DNA of 64,000 nt, taken from Pseudomonas sp. BN417 (GTDB lineage: Bacteria > Pseudomonadota > Gammaproteobacteria > Pseudomonadales > Pseudomonadaceae). Position numbers and translations under genes: made by a program. Below are positions 1-8,391 of the stretch, piece by piece (position 1 is the stretch's first letter; every line of letters starts with the position of its first letter). The stretch lies in the NCBI RefSeq assembly GCF_029871205.1, contig NZ_SSOJ01000151.1, positions 62,001 through 126,000 of the forward strand, in the 5' to 3' direction. Below the pieces are notes generated by a model, which did no database searches, was not told the origin of the DNA, and was given only the letters and a program-made list of their open reading frames with translations.

Positions 1-33
1 CCAGTGGCCACCGCGCACAGCGATTTCCCAGCG

Positions 34-285
34 TCATGGCTTGAGCTCCGGGAACTGCCGCTCCAGTAGCTCGCGCAGCATTTCCGCCACTGTCACGCCT
101 TGGCTGAAGGCAGCCAGCTTGATACGCGTGCGCAGTGCCGGAGTGATGTCCAACGTCAGCCGTGCCGTGTGGCGCTCGACCGTACCGTTGTCGATGGAGG
201 CGCCTTGGCGTATCCAGGCCTCGGCGTGCGGGTCGGCCATTGGACGCGCTCCGATACCGATGCGCTTGCCGCTCATGGCGACCAC
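34..285 (-). CDS. Ribbon-helix-helix partition-associated protein
   Basis: An 83-residue protein whose second half (about residues 40-80) looks like a ribbon-helix-helix DNA-binding fold: a short beta segment (TARLTLDITPAL) followed by two helices ending in LRELLERQFPEL. It overlaps the end of the ParA gene by 13 bases, so the two are probably co-translated. In ParA/RHH partition modules the small protein binds the centromere and ParA. That role is inferred from position and fold, not from a named motif. The Met at position 4 could also be the start. The first 33 bases of the window continue without an identifiable gene. Confidence 0.6.
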   Translation of the reverse strand: MVAMSGKRIGIGARPMADPHAEAWIRQGASIDNGTVERHTARLTLDITPALRTRIKLAAFSQGVTVAEMLRELLERQFPELKP

Positions 286-911
286 CTCAACAGCTCGTCC
301 ACCACGCTGCTGACCTCGCGTGCAGCGGCGCTGTCTGGTGCCAGCTCACGTGCCAGTCGGCCAGCTGCGACGCTCTCCGCGAAGACGATGCGCTGGCGCA
401 CCTCGGCCTGCAGGGCGGGCAGTGGCTGGTCGGCCAGGGCACCGCGGGCCTCCCGGCCGATTACCGTGGTGCTGATGCGTCGGTTGATGGCGAATGCTGC
501 GCGCAGGGTTGGTCGAAACACCTGCGCCTCTCGAATCAGGCTGACCATCTCCGCGCTGGCCCACAGGTCATAAGGACTGGGCTGCACTGGGATCAACACA
601 CGCTCGGCGGCCAGCAGCGCCGAGCGGGCAAGGGCGGCGATACGTGGAGGACCGTCGATGATCACGTGGTCGGCACGTCGGGCCAGCTCCGGCGCTTCCT
701 GGTGCAGAGTCTCGCGTGCCAGGCCGACAGCGCTGAATAGTCTGGGCAAGCCTTGCTGGCTGCGTCGCTGTGTCCAGTCGAGTGCCGATCCCTGCGGGTC
801 GGCATCGAGCAGGATCACGTTGTGGCCACGCAGGGCCAGTTCGCCGGCGATATGGGTGGCCAGGGTGGTCTTGCCGACCCCGCCTTTCCGGTTGAGCAGG
901 GCGACGATCAT
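273..911 (-). CDS. parA: ParA-family partition ATPase
   Basis: A 212-residue P-loop ATPase with the deviant Walker A of ParA/MinD proteins near the N terminus (RKGGVGKTT, residues 8-16), switch I region LLDADPQGSALDW and a Walker B-like VIIDGPPR around residue 85. Family members use ATP-driven dimerisation and non-specific DNA binding to segregate plasmids or integrated elements. Length is typical of the short ParA form that works with a small RHH partner, and such a partner is encoded immediately downstream. RepA and an AlpA-like gene lie upstream on the same strand, so this is the maintenance core of a mobile element. Confidence 0.9.
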   Translation of the reverse strand: MIVALLNRKGGVGKTTLATHIAGELALRGHNVILLDADPQGSALDWTQRRSQQGLPRLFSAVGLARETLHQEAPELARRADHVIIDGPPRIAALARSALLAAERVLIPVQPSPYDLWASAEMVSLIREAQVFRPTLRAAFAINRRISTTVIGREARGALADQPLPALQAEVRQRIVFAESVAAGRLARELAPDSAAAREVSSVVDELLRWSP

Positions 912-1053
912 GGTCGAATCTCCCCAGCCAAACAGCCCAGATCAACACCTGTCCACAAACGGGCGCTGGCCCAATGACAAGTTAGAGCTTTCAAGTTAGT
1001 AAAGTTAAGGGGGGCTGGAGCGCCCGCCAGACGTGGCCTGCAGGGGCGTCCAT

Positions 1054-1117
1054 GCGCCTGATAGCACGAGGGTCGTACTCCCGATAGCACGTGCCAGGTT
1101 GCGCCTGATAGCACGAG
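1054..1117. repeat. Iterons upstream of parA, candidate replication origin
   Basis: Three direct copies of the core GATAGCACG start at 1060, 1083 and 1107, spaced 23 and 24 bases, about two helical turns. The outer two share the longer word GCGCCTGATAGCACGAG. They lie between repA and parA, where replication initiator proteins of this type usually bind. A DnaA-box-like word TTATCCCCG follows at 1141, and another partial one (TGTCCACAA) lies near 950. The iteron nature is seen directly; origin function is inferred. Confidence 0.7.
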
Positions 1118-1155
1118 TGAATTCACAGCTTGCCCGCAGGTTATCCCCGTGCCGT

Positions 1156-1998
1156 CTACGGCACGGGCCGAAAGGCCAGCAACTCGGTCGAGGGTGGCAG
1201 GTGCACGATGCCCAACTTGTACCCCGGTAGCGATTGTCGAGCGACCAGCGCGCGCAGGTCGAAGGCGAAGTCCGAGAAGCGCGCCATGCTCCCCGACTTG
1301 CGGTGCAGGTGCCGAAAGTCGAACTGCCAGCCATCCTCCTGCCTCCCTCCATGCTTGCGTACCAGGCGGTACAGCCAGCGCTCTATGCCGCCAGTGAGTC
1401 GGAAGTAGGCTGGGTCGATGGTCAGCACCAGGGCCTGATCGAGCACACCGCTGTAGAACCAGTCCGGCAGGATCAGCTCGATGCCCAGCGGCCGGCCATC
1501 TGGCGCAGCCAGTTCCTTCCACTCGTTGATCCAGGAGAAGCGGTGCAGGCGCCGGCCAGTAACCTCGCGGATCGAGGTGGCTATGCTGGTCGTCTGCAGC
1601 CGATCCAGAGCGGCCTTCAGTCGCTGGTAGTCGCGTAGCGAAGTACCACGTCCGATGAAACGCAGGATTTCGTAGGGCGTCGCCCGCATCAGGCGCGAAG
1701 TGGGAATGCCCGCATCCCGCGCCTCGACGATCTGGCTGGCCGCCCAGATCAGGATGTCGGCATCCCAGATCGTGGCAATGCCATGCTCCAGCGTGCCCTC
1801 CACGCGCACCGTCACGCCGCCGGAACGGAAGTCGATGGGCACTGTGCGCCGCGACTTGGCCAGCGAAAAGAATGGATGCGCCATCAGGTCCTGGGCATCG
1901 CGCGGTGCCATGTCGCCCGGCAGCGCCCGGAACAGATCCAACTGCTCGCTCTCCTTCGGCTGGGCATATTGGCAGCGACTCATGGGCGAAGACTTCAC
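1156..1998 (-). CDS. repA: Replication initiator protein RepA (RPA family)
   Basis: A 280-residue protein matching plasmid/ICE replication initiator protein A. Recognisable stretches include HPFFSLAKSRRTVPIDFR near residue 42, IWDADILIWAASQI near 77, and the RYQR/LKAALDRLQTTSIATSIR winged-helix region. The family binds iterons and melts the origin. Such proteins occur on broad-host-range plasmids and on integrated elements of Pseudomonas and Burkholderia. The start overlaps the stop of the HTH gene upstream by 4 bases, and the iterons lie just downstream. The gene looks intact. Confidence 0.85.
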   Translation of the reverse strand: MKSSPMSRCQYAQPKESEQLDLFRALPGDMAPRDAQDLMAHPFFSLAKSRRTVPIDFRSGGVTVRVEGTLEHGIATIWDADILIWAASQIVEARDAGIPTSRLMRATPYEILRFIGRGTSLRDYQRLKAALDRLQTTSIATSIREVTGRRLHRFSWINEWKELAAPDGRPLGIELILPDWFYSGVLDQALVLTIDPAYFRLTGGIERWLYRLVRKHGGRQEDGWQFDFRHLHRKSGSMARFSDFAFDLRALVARQSLPGYKLGIVHLPPSTELLAFRPVP

Positions 1999-2366
1999 TG
2001 ATCATGTCGGGTGGCTCCCTGGTGACGGTCGACGTACTCGGGATCGAAGGTGGTCTCGAAGCTGCGCGCATCGGCCCAAGCTTGGAGGTCGGCCAGGGCG
2101 TACATCACTCGCCGGCCGAACTTGTGAAAACGCGGCCCGCCGCCGATCACCCGCTGCTTCTCCAGCGTGCGTGGCGAAAGGCGCAGGAAGTTCGCCGCTT
2201 CGTCGTTGGTTAGGTAGCGAGGGGCAGGGGAGGCCTGGGGTATCTGCGCTGCGTTATCGCGCGCAGCTGGGCACATGGCGTGTGCTGAAGGTCCGGCCTT
2301 GCGATGCACGGGTGAGTCGAGATCGATGAGGCGAGGGTGACGGGTGAGGTCGGGCGAGTGCGGCAT
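1995..2366 (-). CDS. AlpA/excisionase-type helix-turn-helix protein
   Basis: A 123-residue protein. Residues about 49-95 (RYLTNDEAANFLRLSPRTLE through YALADLQAWAD) form the MerR/AlpA-type winged HTH common in excisionase-like regulators of mobile elements. The first 45 residues are Pro/Ala-rich and may be unstructured, so a later start is possible. It overlaps repA by 4 bases and probably regulates the repA-parA transcription unit or assists excision. No integrase is present within the window beside it. Confidence 0.75.
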   Translation of the reverse strand: MPHSPDLTRHPRLIDLDSPVHRKAGPSAHAMCPAARDNAAQIPQASPAPRYLTNDEAANFLRLSPRTLEKQRVIGGGPRFHKFGRRVMYALADLQAWADARSFETTFDPEYVDRHQGATRHDQ

Positions 2367-2834
2367 GATATGTCCTCCGTTGACGTGGGAGGAGCACGGT
2401 GCGGTAGCCGGCGTGTTCGATCATGCTGGGTTGGGTCTGGGCAACGTCGATGGCGAGCGGGGCATGGATTGATGCCCAAAGGGTCAGGACGCTGACCGAG
2501 CACGCCCAGGTACGAGATCGAGCACTCCCCGGCAGGCCACTCCGCCACGGCCCATGTACGCAGCACCGCTGTTTTACGGATTTGCGGCTTCGCGCAGAAC
2601 CTGAAAAGCGCATTGGCGCTTTTCCGTACTTCCGTTAAAACGTATATCCGCTTCCCCACAAATCCGCAGTTCCGTAGAAGCGGATTTGCTCATTTGTGCA
2701 GATATGTAAGTCCGTAATGGTCCGAATGCGCGACCGCGATTCGGTTCACCTGCCGCTGGCTGATCGCAGGGTGCGTGCAGCACCCGATCAGCCTCCAGGG
2801 TGGGGCGCTTGGGTGTCCGAATGGACAGGGGCGC
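2367..2834. other. Gene-free stretch with palindromes at the element boundary
   Basis: No convincing gene. The stretch between 2570 and 2710 is conspicuously AT-richer than its surroundings and full of short repeats. A perfect 8-bp hairpin AAAAGCGC-attg-GCGCTTTT lies at 2604-2623. An inverted repeat CAAATCCGC-N12-GCGGATTTG lies at 2659-2688, and a further copy CGGATTTGC lies at 2578. The arrangement resembles recombinase or terminus arm sites, but no family was recognised. In related elements further maintenance genes are expected here, so this may be a deletion junction. Confidence 0.4.
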
Positions 2835-2868
2835 AAAAAACAAGGGCACCGGATCGAACCCGGTACCC
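2835..2868 (-). terminator. Rho-independent terminator of the hipA remnant
   Basis: On the minus strand GGGTACCGG-GTTCGAT-CCGGTGCCC forms a 9-bp stem with one imperfect pair, followed by TTGTTTTTT. It lies about 120 bases past the HipA stop codon on the same strand. The GTTCGATCC word imitates a tRNA T-arm, but no tRNA can be folded around it. Confidence 0.75.
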
Positions 2869-2986
2869 GCAGCCCACACTATCCGTTCCAGAACACATGC
2901 ACCTGCTCGACGCCGGTCTCGAGGGTGAACAGGTCGCAGTCGATCTCCAAGAGTGGTGGTGACAGGCATCCAGTGGTGATATGGAT

Positions 2987-3628
2987 CTACTCGGCGAGCC
3001 GAAATGCCGAGGCCATTCTTTCCTGTTCTTTAGCGCTGATTCCCAGCTTTTTGGCCGCAGGCCGCCAGAGCAGTCGGACCTTTGCGCGAAGGTCTTCGAT
3101 GATCTCCAGGGCTTCCTGCTGCTTGAGCCGGAAGTAACCGGCAACAGAAATAGCCAGGTCCAGGTCGAGAGCGTTGTCGGACTCCGAGACATTAAGCTTC
3201 AGCCCATCGGAGTAAGGCACCGGATTCATATCGTAGGCGGCGGAAAGCAGCCATCCCTTGCCGGGGACGAGGATAAAACCATGGTTGCGCAAGTGGTCAT
3301 CGGTGTTGCCGACCAGCATATTGAAAACGATGCGCTTCCACAGCTCCTGAAGATCAGCCCCTGGAGTGGCTCCGTGGCGTATCAGCACTTCGGCGATTTC
3401 CAGGTAGCTGGCGCCGGTTGAGTGGTCATCGCCATCCACATGTTCCGTCATGGTCATGGCGGAGGCGAAGTGCAATCTCTCGCCCATGGCGGTGCGGTCG
3501 AAGCGCTTGACCATGAAGCAGTGATGGTTGCTGGCGTATTTCCCTGCGGTGGCCTCTGCCTGCCACGCGCAGGCTGCAGGCGTTGGCAGGGCTGCGCAGC
3601 AACCGCGCTCGAAAAAGCTAAGACCCAA
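2987..3628 (-). pseudogene. HipA-type kinase toxin, 5'-truncated
   Basis: The 213-residue frame carries the C-terminal kinase half of HipA. MVKRFDR (near residue 39) and the catalytic stretch FNMLVGNTDDHLRNHGF with the N-x-D-x-H-x2-N signature are clear, followed by the metal-binding AYDMNPVP. Intact HipA proteins are about 400-440 residues and phosphorylate glutamyl-tRNA synthetase or related targets. Here the N-terminal half and nucleotide-binding loop are missing, and homology appears to begin only around residue 28, where the upstream DNA changes to an AT-rich, unrelated segment near 3610. No HipB antitoxin gene is adjacent. It is probably inactive. Confidence 0.75.
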
Positions 3629-3768
3629 TTATCCGATCTGGAGAAGCTGCAGCCAAAATTATCAGGCAAAAAAGTTGCCCAGAGTGGCAGCAGGAAAAAC
3701 AGCAGGCGTTGAATAGCCTGAGTATCGCTGCCAGCTTCTGCACAACTTCGAAATTTGACTCACCAAGT

Positions 3769-4533
3769 TCAGGCGATATAGCCGGAGATGCCGTCCCACA
3801 GAAGCTTCAGAGCCGTCACGACCAGCAGGCCGTAGCAAGCGCGGTACATCTGGCGCTGCTCCAATCTTGCGTGCAGCCGCCAGCCAAGCCAGACGCCGCA
3901 TGGAACGGCGAGCAAGCAGATAACCATCAGACTCAATACGTTGTCTGTCGGTCTGGCCACAAGCAGCCAGGGCGCAGCCTTGAGAAGATTGCCCACCGTG
4001 AAGAACATGCTGGTGGTTCCGGCATAGACCTGCTTGCTCAGGCCGAGCGGCAGCAAGTACATCGCCAGCGGTGGCCCACCTGAATGCGCAACCATGGTCG
4101 TGATGCCTGATGTGATGCCCGCAGTCACAGCCTTGGGCGATGAACGCGGCCGCACCCTGACTTCTCCGCCGGCCTTGAACCAGAGGCCGACAAAAATCAG
4201 CGTTACTGCTGCCATCACGATGGCGATCGCGTGATGGTCCAACACGCGGAAGAGCAGGTAGCCAACGCCGATACCGACGATAAGCCCTGGTACCAGCAAT
4301 TTCAGGTCTGGTTTTGACCAGGTCGACGGTTTCCAGTAACGCAGGCCGAACAAGTCCATTGCAATGAACAACGGCGCGAGCAAGCCACCGGCTGTGACTG
4401 GGTCCATCACCAGCGACAGAAGCGGGATGCCGATAATGGCAAAGCCGCCGCCGAACGCGCCCTTCATGAAACAGATCAGAAAGACGCCGGCGAACGTGAC
4501 TAGGATCGTGGTGGTAGTCAGTTCCAGTTCCAA
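3769..4533 (-). CDS. TauE/SafE-family sulfite/anion exporter
   Basis: A 254-residue membrane protein with seven to eight hydrophobic segments beginning ILVTFAGVFLICFMKGAFGGG. The duplicated TauE/SafE pattern is visible in the first half (GGGFAIIGIPLLSLV) and second half (VTAGITSGITTMVAHSGGPP). The family exports sulfite, sulfoacetate or other organic anions across the inner membrane. It follows the paiB gene on the same strand after 85 bases, so it may belong to the same regulon. The substrate is not determinable here. Confidence 0.85.
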   Translation of the reverse strand: MELELTTTTILVTFAGVFLICFMKGAFGGGFAIIGIPLLSLVMDPVTAGGLLAPLFIAMDLFGLRYWKPSTWSKPDLKLLVPGLIVGIGVGYLLFRVLDHHAIAIVMAAVTLIFVGLWFKAGGEVRVRPRSSPKAVTAGITSGITTMVAHSGGPPLAMYLLPLGLSKQVYAGTTSMFFTVGNLLKAAPWLLVARPTDNVLSLMVICLLAVPCGVWLGWRLHARLEQRQMYRACYGLLVVTALKLLWDGISGYIA

Positions 4534-4618
4534 GGTCTGGTCTCCCTATTCCGGTTGGCCTGAAAAATGATTTGATGAGTATCCGGGCGCGGATACAGGG
4601 CTGAGATTAGGGCAGTCG

Positions 4619-5248
4619 TCACAACCCAATGGTGTCCTGCATGGCCGAGGCAAGGGCTTCGTGGCCGCGCTCGCGCAGGTGCGAGATCGCGGATATGCGG
4701 TTGCGTGTTTCCTTGTTCTGATTGAGCTTGCGCTTGCATTCGACGCGCAGCGGTTCGATCTCGATGCCGACGATTTTCGACACCATCTCATCGAGATATT
4801 CCCGCGGCGCATCGCCCATCCTCCAGGGCCGGCTCTCACTGGATTCGTGGTGGCGCGTTAGAAGTGCCAGGGTGCGGCGCAGGAGCATGTCCTCTTGTAT
4901 TAAGCGCAGAACGCCATGCACATGCACTACCTCGTAGTTCCACGTGGGGACCTGGCGGTGCGTTTCATGCTTGGAGACATACCCGTTGGGCGAAACGTAG
5001 GCATTGGCGCCGCGGAAGATGACCATGACAGACATGCCGTCGTGGCAGCGCTGCCAAACCGGATTTGAGCGAGCCACATGAGCGGTCAGTAGCCCGTATT
5101 CTCCGTGGCTGGTGTCGAGTTCAAAGGGAATGTGGTCTGCATCCATTCCGGACTCACCCGGTGTCACTAGGATACCCAGCGGATTGTCGCGGATGATTCT
5201 GTGCAGCTGTTCTGGACGGTGCTCGGCAAAGTGTTCGGGAATGTACAT
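4619..5248 (-). CDS. paiB: PaiB-type FMN-binding protein
   Basis: A 209-residue protein matching PaiB/FMN-binding split-barrel proteins: N-terminal MYIPEHFAEHRPEQLHRII, central HIPFEL and HVARSNPVW, and VPTWNYEVVHVHG near residue 122, which is the most typical family stretch. The Bacillus member was described as a negative regulator of sporulation and protease genes, but many homologues are likely flavin/heme-split-barrel enzymes. It is divergent from the MocR-type regulator across 82 bases, the usual layout for a MocR target gene. Length agrees with the family. Confidence 0.85.
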   Translation of the reverse strand: MYIPEHFAEHRPEQLHRIIRDNPLGILVTPGESGMDADHIPFELDTSHGEYGLLTAHVARSNPVWQRCHDGMSVMVIFRGANAYVSPNGYVSKHETHRQVPTWNYEVVHVHGVLRLIQEDMLLRRTLALLTRHHESSESRPWRMGDAPREYLDEMVSKIVGIEIEPLRVECKRKLNQNKETRNRISAISHLRERGHEALASAMQDTIGL

Positions 5249-5330
5249 GGGGTTTCACTTCGGACGGATGAGTACCCATAATCTCGATCACGGCCTGCAC
5301 AATAAAAAGTGCCAGTTTTGAGGCTTTCTC
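5249..5330. promoter_or_regulatory. Divergent paiB/mocR control region
   Basis: The 82-base gap between two divergent genes contains an inverted repeat GCAC-N8-GTGC at 5297-5312 within an A/T-rich core (AATAAAAA). MocR regulators commonly bind between themselves and the divergent target, so this is the best operator candidate. Binding is inferred. Confidence 0.4.
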
Positions 5331-6830
5331 GTGGACCAGTTTTCAGCCAAGTCGAATGCGTCCACCCGCGGTGCGCAACGCCGTATCTATGCCAAGCTTC
5401 GCGCGCAGATAGAAGACGGCACACTTGCACCGGGCACGAAGCTTGTATCGACGCGGGCAATGGCGGCCGAGCTCGGCGTGTCGCGAACCACGGTGACGGC
5501 GGCTTACGAGCAACTGGCTGCTGAGGGATATGTCGCGACATCGGTGGGAAAAGCCGCCAGGGTAGCGGGCGGGATGAATGCTCGGTCCGGGCGTGCTGTA
5601 GCGAGCCCGGCGCAGTACGAGGACCTACCGCCTGTGCTTTCTCTGTACGGGGAGCGTGTTGCCGCTTTGAAACCGTACAGCATGTCGTCTCCGCTCGCTC
5701 GGATCGATTTCAAGTACGGCTCGGTCGCCTCGCGCGATTTTCCGGCCCTAGGCTGGCAGCGCGCCTACCAAACTGAACTGGTCAAACGTGCGCCAAGCCT
5801 CTATTACGGCCAGCCCGAAGGGGACTCGCGTTTACGCAGCGCGCTCCAAAGCTATCTGCGACGTGCGCGAGGCCTGGCGTGCGATACGGAGCAGATTCTC
5901 GTCGTGCATGGATCGCAGCAGGGACTCGACCTGTGCGCTCGGCTTCTGCTGAACCCGGGAGACGTATTCGTCTTCGAGGAGCCGGGCTATCGCATGGCCA
6001 GGTATTGCTTTGAGGCAACGGGCGCTACCGCGTTGCCAACACCCGTCGATGCGTCTGGGTTGGATACTAGCGGTCTGCCAGACGATGATCGCGTGCGGTT
6101 GGCGTACGTGACGCCGTCGCACCAGTTTCCCACGGGCGCGGTGTTTTCCATCGCACGCCGCCTGGAGCTGCTGAAATGGGCGAGTCGACAGCGCGCGTGG
6201 ATCATCGAGGATGATTACGGCGGCGAGTTTCGTTATGGCCAGCGTCCCATAGACGCGCTGCAATCCATGGACACGGATGCTCGCGTCATTTATGTCGGAA
6301 CTTTCTCTAAGGCACTATCACCGGAACTTCGACTGGGTTATCTGGTTCTTCCACGCCAGTTGGTTCACGTTTTCAGGGAAGCAAAACGGATAACGGATCG
6401 TCATTCACCACGCTGGGAGCAGAACGTGCTTGCCTCGTTGATCGAAAGTGGAACCTATGAGCGCCACGTTCGTCGCCTGCGCCGGGAGAACGAACGGCGG
6501 CGAAGAGCGCTGCTGGAGGCCGTTGAACAACATCTGGCGGGATGCGGGCAACTGGTCGGCATGGCCGCGGGACTGCATGGCGTGCTGCTGTTGCCGGCCC
6601 TTCGCGCGCACGATGAGTTCACATTGCAGGCGGCCTCGCTCAAACGCGGGGTCGGCGTTTATCCACTTTCGCCGCTGTTTGCCTGCCCCGCATTGGCAGC
6701 GAACGAGCGGCCCGCAGGGCTCATTTTGGGCTATGCAGGCCTGACGACGCAGGAGATTCAGGAGGGGATTCATATTCTCGCTGAAGTGATTCAGGACCTT
6801 ATTGGTGATCCTGGAGCCAGGGTCGGATAG
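5331..6830 (+). CDS. MocR/PdxR-type regulator (GntR HTH plus aminotransferase fold)
   Basis: A 499-residue fusion. Residues about 15-85 form a GntR winged helix (AELGVSRTTVTAAYEQLAAE). Residues about 115-490 form a class I aminotransferase fold, with YYGQPEGDSRLRSAL, the PLP-region IIEDDYGGEFRY and the putative PLP lysine in VGTFSKALSPELRLGY. MocR proteins sense PLP or a PLP-amino acid adduct and activate a neighbouring gene. The start codon is GTG, with GAGG about eight bases upstream. It is divergently placed against paiB, the probable target. It appears intact. Confidence 0.88.
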   Translation: MDQFSAKSNASTRGAQRRIYAKLRAQIEDGTLAPGTKLVSTRAMAAELGVSRTTVTAAYEQLAAEGYVATSVGKAARVAGGMNARSGRAVASPAQYEDLPPVLSLYGERVAALKPYSMSSPLARIDFKYGSVASRDFPALGWQRAYQTELVKRAPSLYYGQPEGDSRLRSALQSYLRRARGLACDTEQILVVHGSQQGLDLCARLLLNPGDVFVFEEPGYRMARYCFEATGATALPTPVDASGLDTSGLPDDDRVRLAYVTPSHQFPTGAVFSIARRLELLKWASRQRAWIIEDDYGGEFRYGQRPIDALQSMDTDARVIYVGTFSKALSPELRLGYLVLPRQLVHVFREAKRITDRHSPRWEQNVLASLIESGTYERHVRRLRRENERRRRALLEAVEQHLAGCGQLVGMAAGLHGVLLLPALRAHDEFTLQAASLKRGVGVYPLSPLFACPALAANERPAGLILGYAGLTTQEIQEGIHILAEVIQDLIGDPGARVG

Positions 6831-7505
6831 ATTTCTCGTGTCGCGCTTAAGTACATTCATAGGCCCTAGTGTTGTAAGCGCGTCTGAATGACTGCTTCTG
6901 GCCAATTCTGTTGAAAGACTCAGTTCGTCGGTAGCGAAAGCAATAGCTTCTAGTCCAGCTCCCAGGTCGATGAACAGCGAACCTACATCAATGCTGTCAG
7001 CTCAGTTCGACCGGAAGCAGGTTCAACGGAAAAGGGGAGGCGGACTGGATGTCTACGAACCAGTTCTGGCCATTCCATTTTTTCCAGGCCGGACTCGTAG
7101 AAGTCCAAGGCGAGAGGCAGGCGCAGAGCAGTATCGGCGCTCCAGGCGTCCGGGCAACCGAGTTGGGAGAAGGCGTTTTGCTCGGCGGAGACGGTGGTGC
7201 TACTCCTGGTCCCATGCTGGCAAAGGGGTTGGTTCCGCATTGCAATGCAGCTGGCACCTTGCCGATACAAATTCATGCAATCCAACCTTCCGGCAGGCGG
7301 TCGTATCCCTCTGTATCGCCGGGCCATTTTGACACTTGGCCATTTACCCGCACCTCTTATCGACACCTTCGAGATACCTCGGGCGCATTCAATAGTCGCC
7401 ATCGGGGCATTGTCGTACCTCTCGGCCTGGTGCCCTTCGAACGTGGTCGACCTTGTCCGGATCGGTTTCCGTAAATCCCTTCTCTTACGCTCGAGGATCA
7501 TCTCC
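6831..7505. other. Intergenic stretch, no recognisable gene
   Basis: About 675 bases without a supportable gene. Open frames exist on both strands, but none gives a recognised family. The minus frame ending near 6983 is atypical in composition and starts inside the following gene. The segment is probably a relic of deleted sequence. Confidence 0.4.
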
Positions 7506-7790
7506 ATGAACAACCTGAAAACCTGGCTCACCGCTATCGCTTTTTCCTTGGCCGGTGCGGCTGTGCATGTGAATGCCGATGAAGTACGTTGCCCGGACGG
7601 TGGGATCTGCTTCCAGCTGGCGCCGTTGTCCGGCAAGAACGAGTCACCGCAGTTGGCCGAGGACGGTTACAGCAGAACCCCGCAAGGCATGCAGCTGAAC
7701 GAGTCTTCGCCAATGCTGGCTGCGGATGGTTTTGGTAGGACTCCCCTCGGTAAGCGGCTGGTAGGGCACCACCAGACTGGACATGCCTGA
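7506..7790 (+). CDS. Small secreted protein with internal repeat
   Basis: A 94-residue protein with a clear Sec signal peptide (MNNLKTWLTAIAFSLAGAAV, cleavage near HVNADE) and a short mature part. The mature part contains an imperfect repeat: SPQLAEDGYSRTPQG, then SPMLAADGFGRTPLG, giving the pattern SPxLAxDG(Y/F)xRTPxG. The start is chosen because GAGGATC lies just upstream and the signal peptide begins there; upstream in-frame codons have no RBS. Pseudomonads carry families of small periplasmic proteins with (A)EDG-x-RT repeats, some metal-responsive; membership is a guess. Function unknown. Confidence 0.6.
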   Translation: MNNLKTWLTAIAFSLAGAAVHVNADEVRCPDGGICFQLAPLSGKNESPQLAEDGYSRTPQGMQLNESSPMLAADGFGRTPLGKRLVGHHQTGHA

Positions 7791-7900
7791 TCTGGCTGAC
7801 AACGAGCTGATCGCTCGTTATAGAAAAGCTACGATCCCCGTGGGCAGCACAAGGCAGCAATGCTTCGGGTGTGTTGACGGATAGTTTCCAAGCGCGTGAC

Positions 7901-8018
7901 GATGGCCGGGCTCGAGACTCTCGCGCACCATGGCCAGTTTTTCCTCGACGCTCCAGCGGCGACGCCGCTCCTGGCCGAGCACTTCGATGGTTTTGTCTTT
8001 GCTGGTAGTCATAAACAC
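7901..8018 (-). mobile_element. IS2-like (IS3 family) OrfA remnant
   Basis: The first 39 or so codons (MTTSKDKTIEVLG then RRRRWSVEEKLAMVRESLEPG) match the N terminus of the IS3-family OrfA HTH protein of the IS2/IS1411 type. The similarity then stops abruptly and the frame runs into unrelated sequence. There is no OrfB. About 50 bases upstream GTGTCCTGTGTTTCAAGGGG resembles an IS end. This is a fragment, not an active element. Confidence 0.65.
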
Positions 8019-8089
8019 AGTCGTTTGCCTATCCCTTATGGTAAGGGGGAAACGGTGTCCTGTGTTTCAAGGGGCTCGTTCAGACAGCG

Positions 8090-8250
8090 ATGGCAGCAAT
8101 TTCCAGAAGAGTCTTCTTGAAGATGGGCGGCGGAGTGGCAGCTGGCGTAGTCATCGGGATGCCCGAAGCCTCACAAGCCGCAACGTCGACTGCCGAAGGG
8201 CGCGTCAATCTGCCTTACAAGAAAGCAGATCTAGGCGGCCTGGCCGAGGG
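8090..8250 (+). pseudogene. Orphan Tat signal peptide fragment
   Basis: The frame starts with a textbook twin-arginine signal (SRRVFLKMGGGVAAGVVIG, then an AQ-type cleavage region SQAAT) and about 20 residues of mature sequence (GRVNLPYKKADLG), then becomes unrecognisable and runs antisense into allophanate hydrolase. Rieske subunits and molybdo-oxidoreductases have such starts, but the part remaining is too short to assign. The 3' limit is approximate. Probably the leftover of an exported redox protein gene cut off by rearrangement next to the IS fragment. Confidence 0.45.
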
Positions 8251-8391
8251 GCATCACCTCTGTTGCATGCCAGCTGATGCGCTGTCAGTTGGCCCCGGCT
8301 TAGCCAGTGACGGCGCGAACTTCGATCGAGCAACTAATCCTAGCCATGACTCGTGGGCGACGACCTCGACACATCGAGAGCGGTCGTGGAG

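Noticed and set aside
1054-1117. CRISPR array
   Set aside because: Only three short direct repeats with about 14-base spacers next to repA; they fit iterons.
2835-2875. tRNA-like GTTCGATCC arm
   Set aside because: On the minus strand it resembles a T-arm, but no acceptor, D or anticodon arm can be drawn around it; a terminator hairpin with T-run explains it better.
6983-7636. Minus-strand gene of 217 codons
   Set aside because: It starts inside the signal peptide region of the secreted protein gene on the other strand, has no RBS and shows no family similarity.
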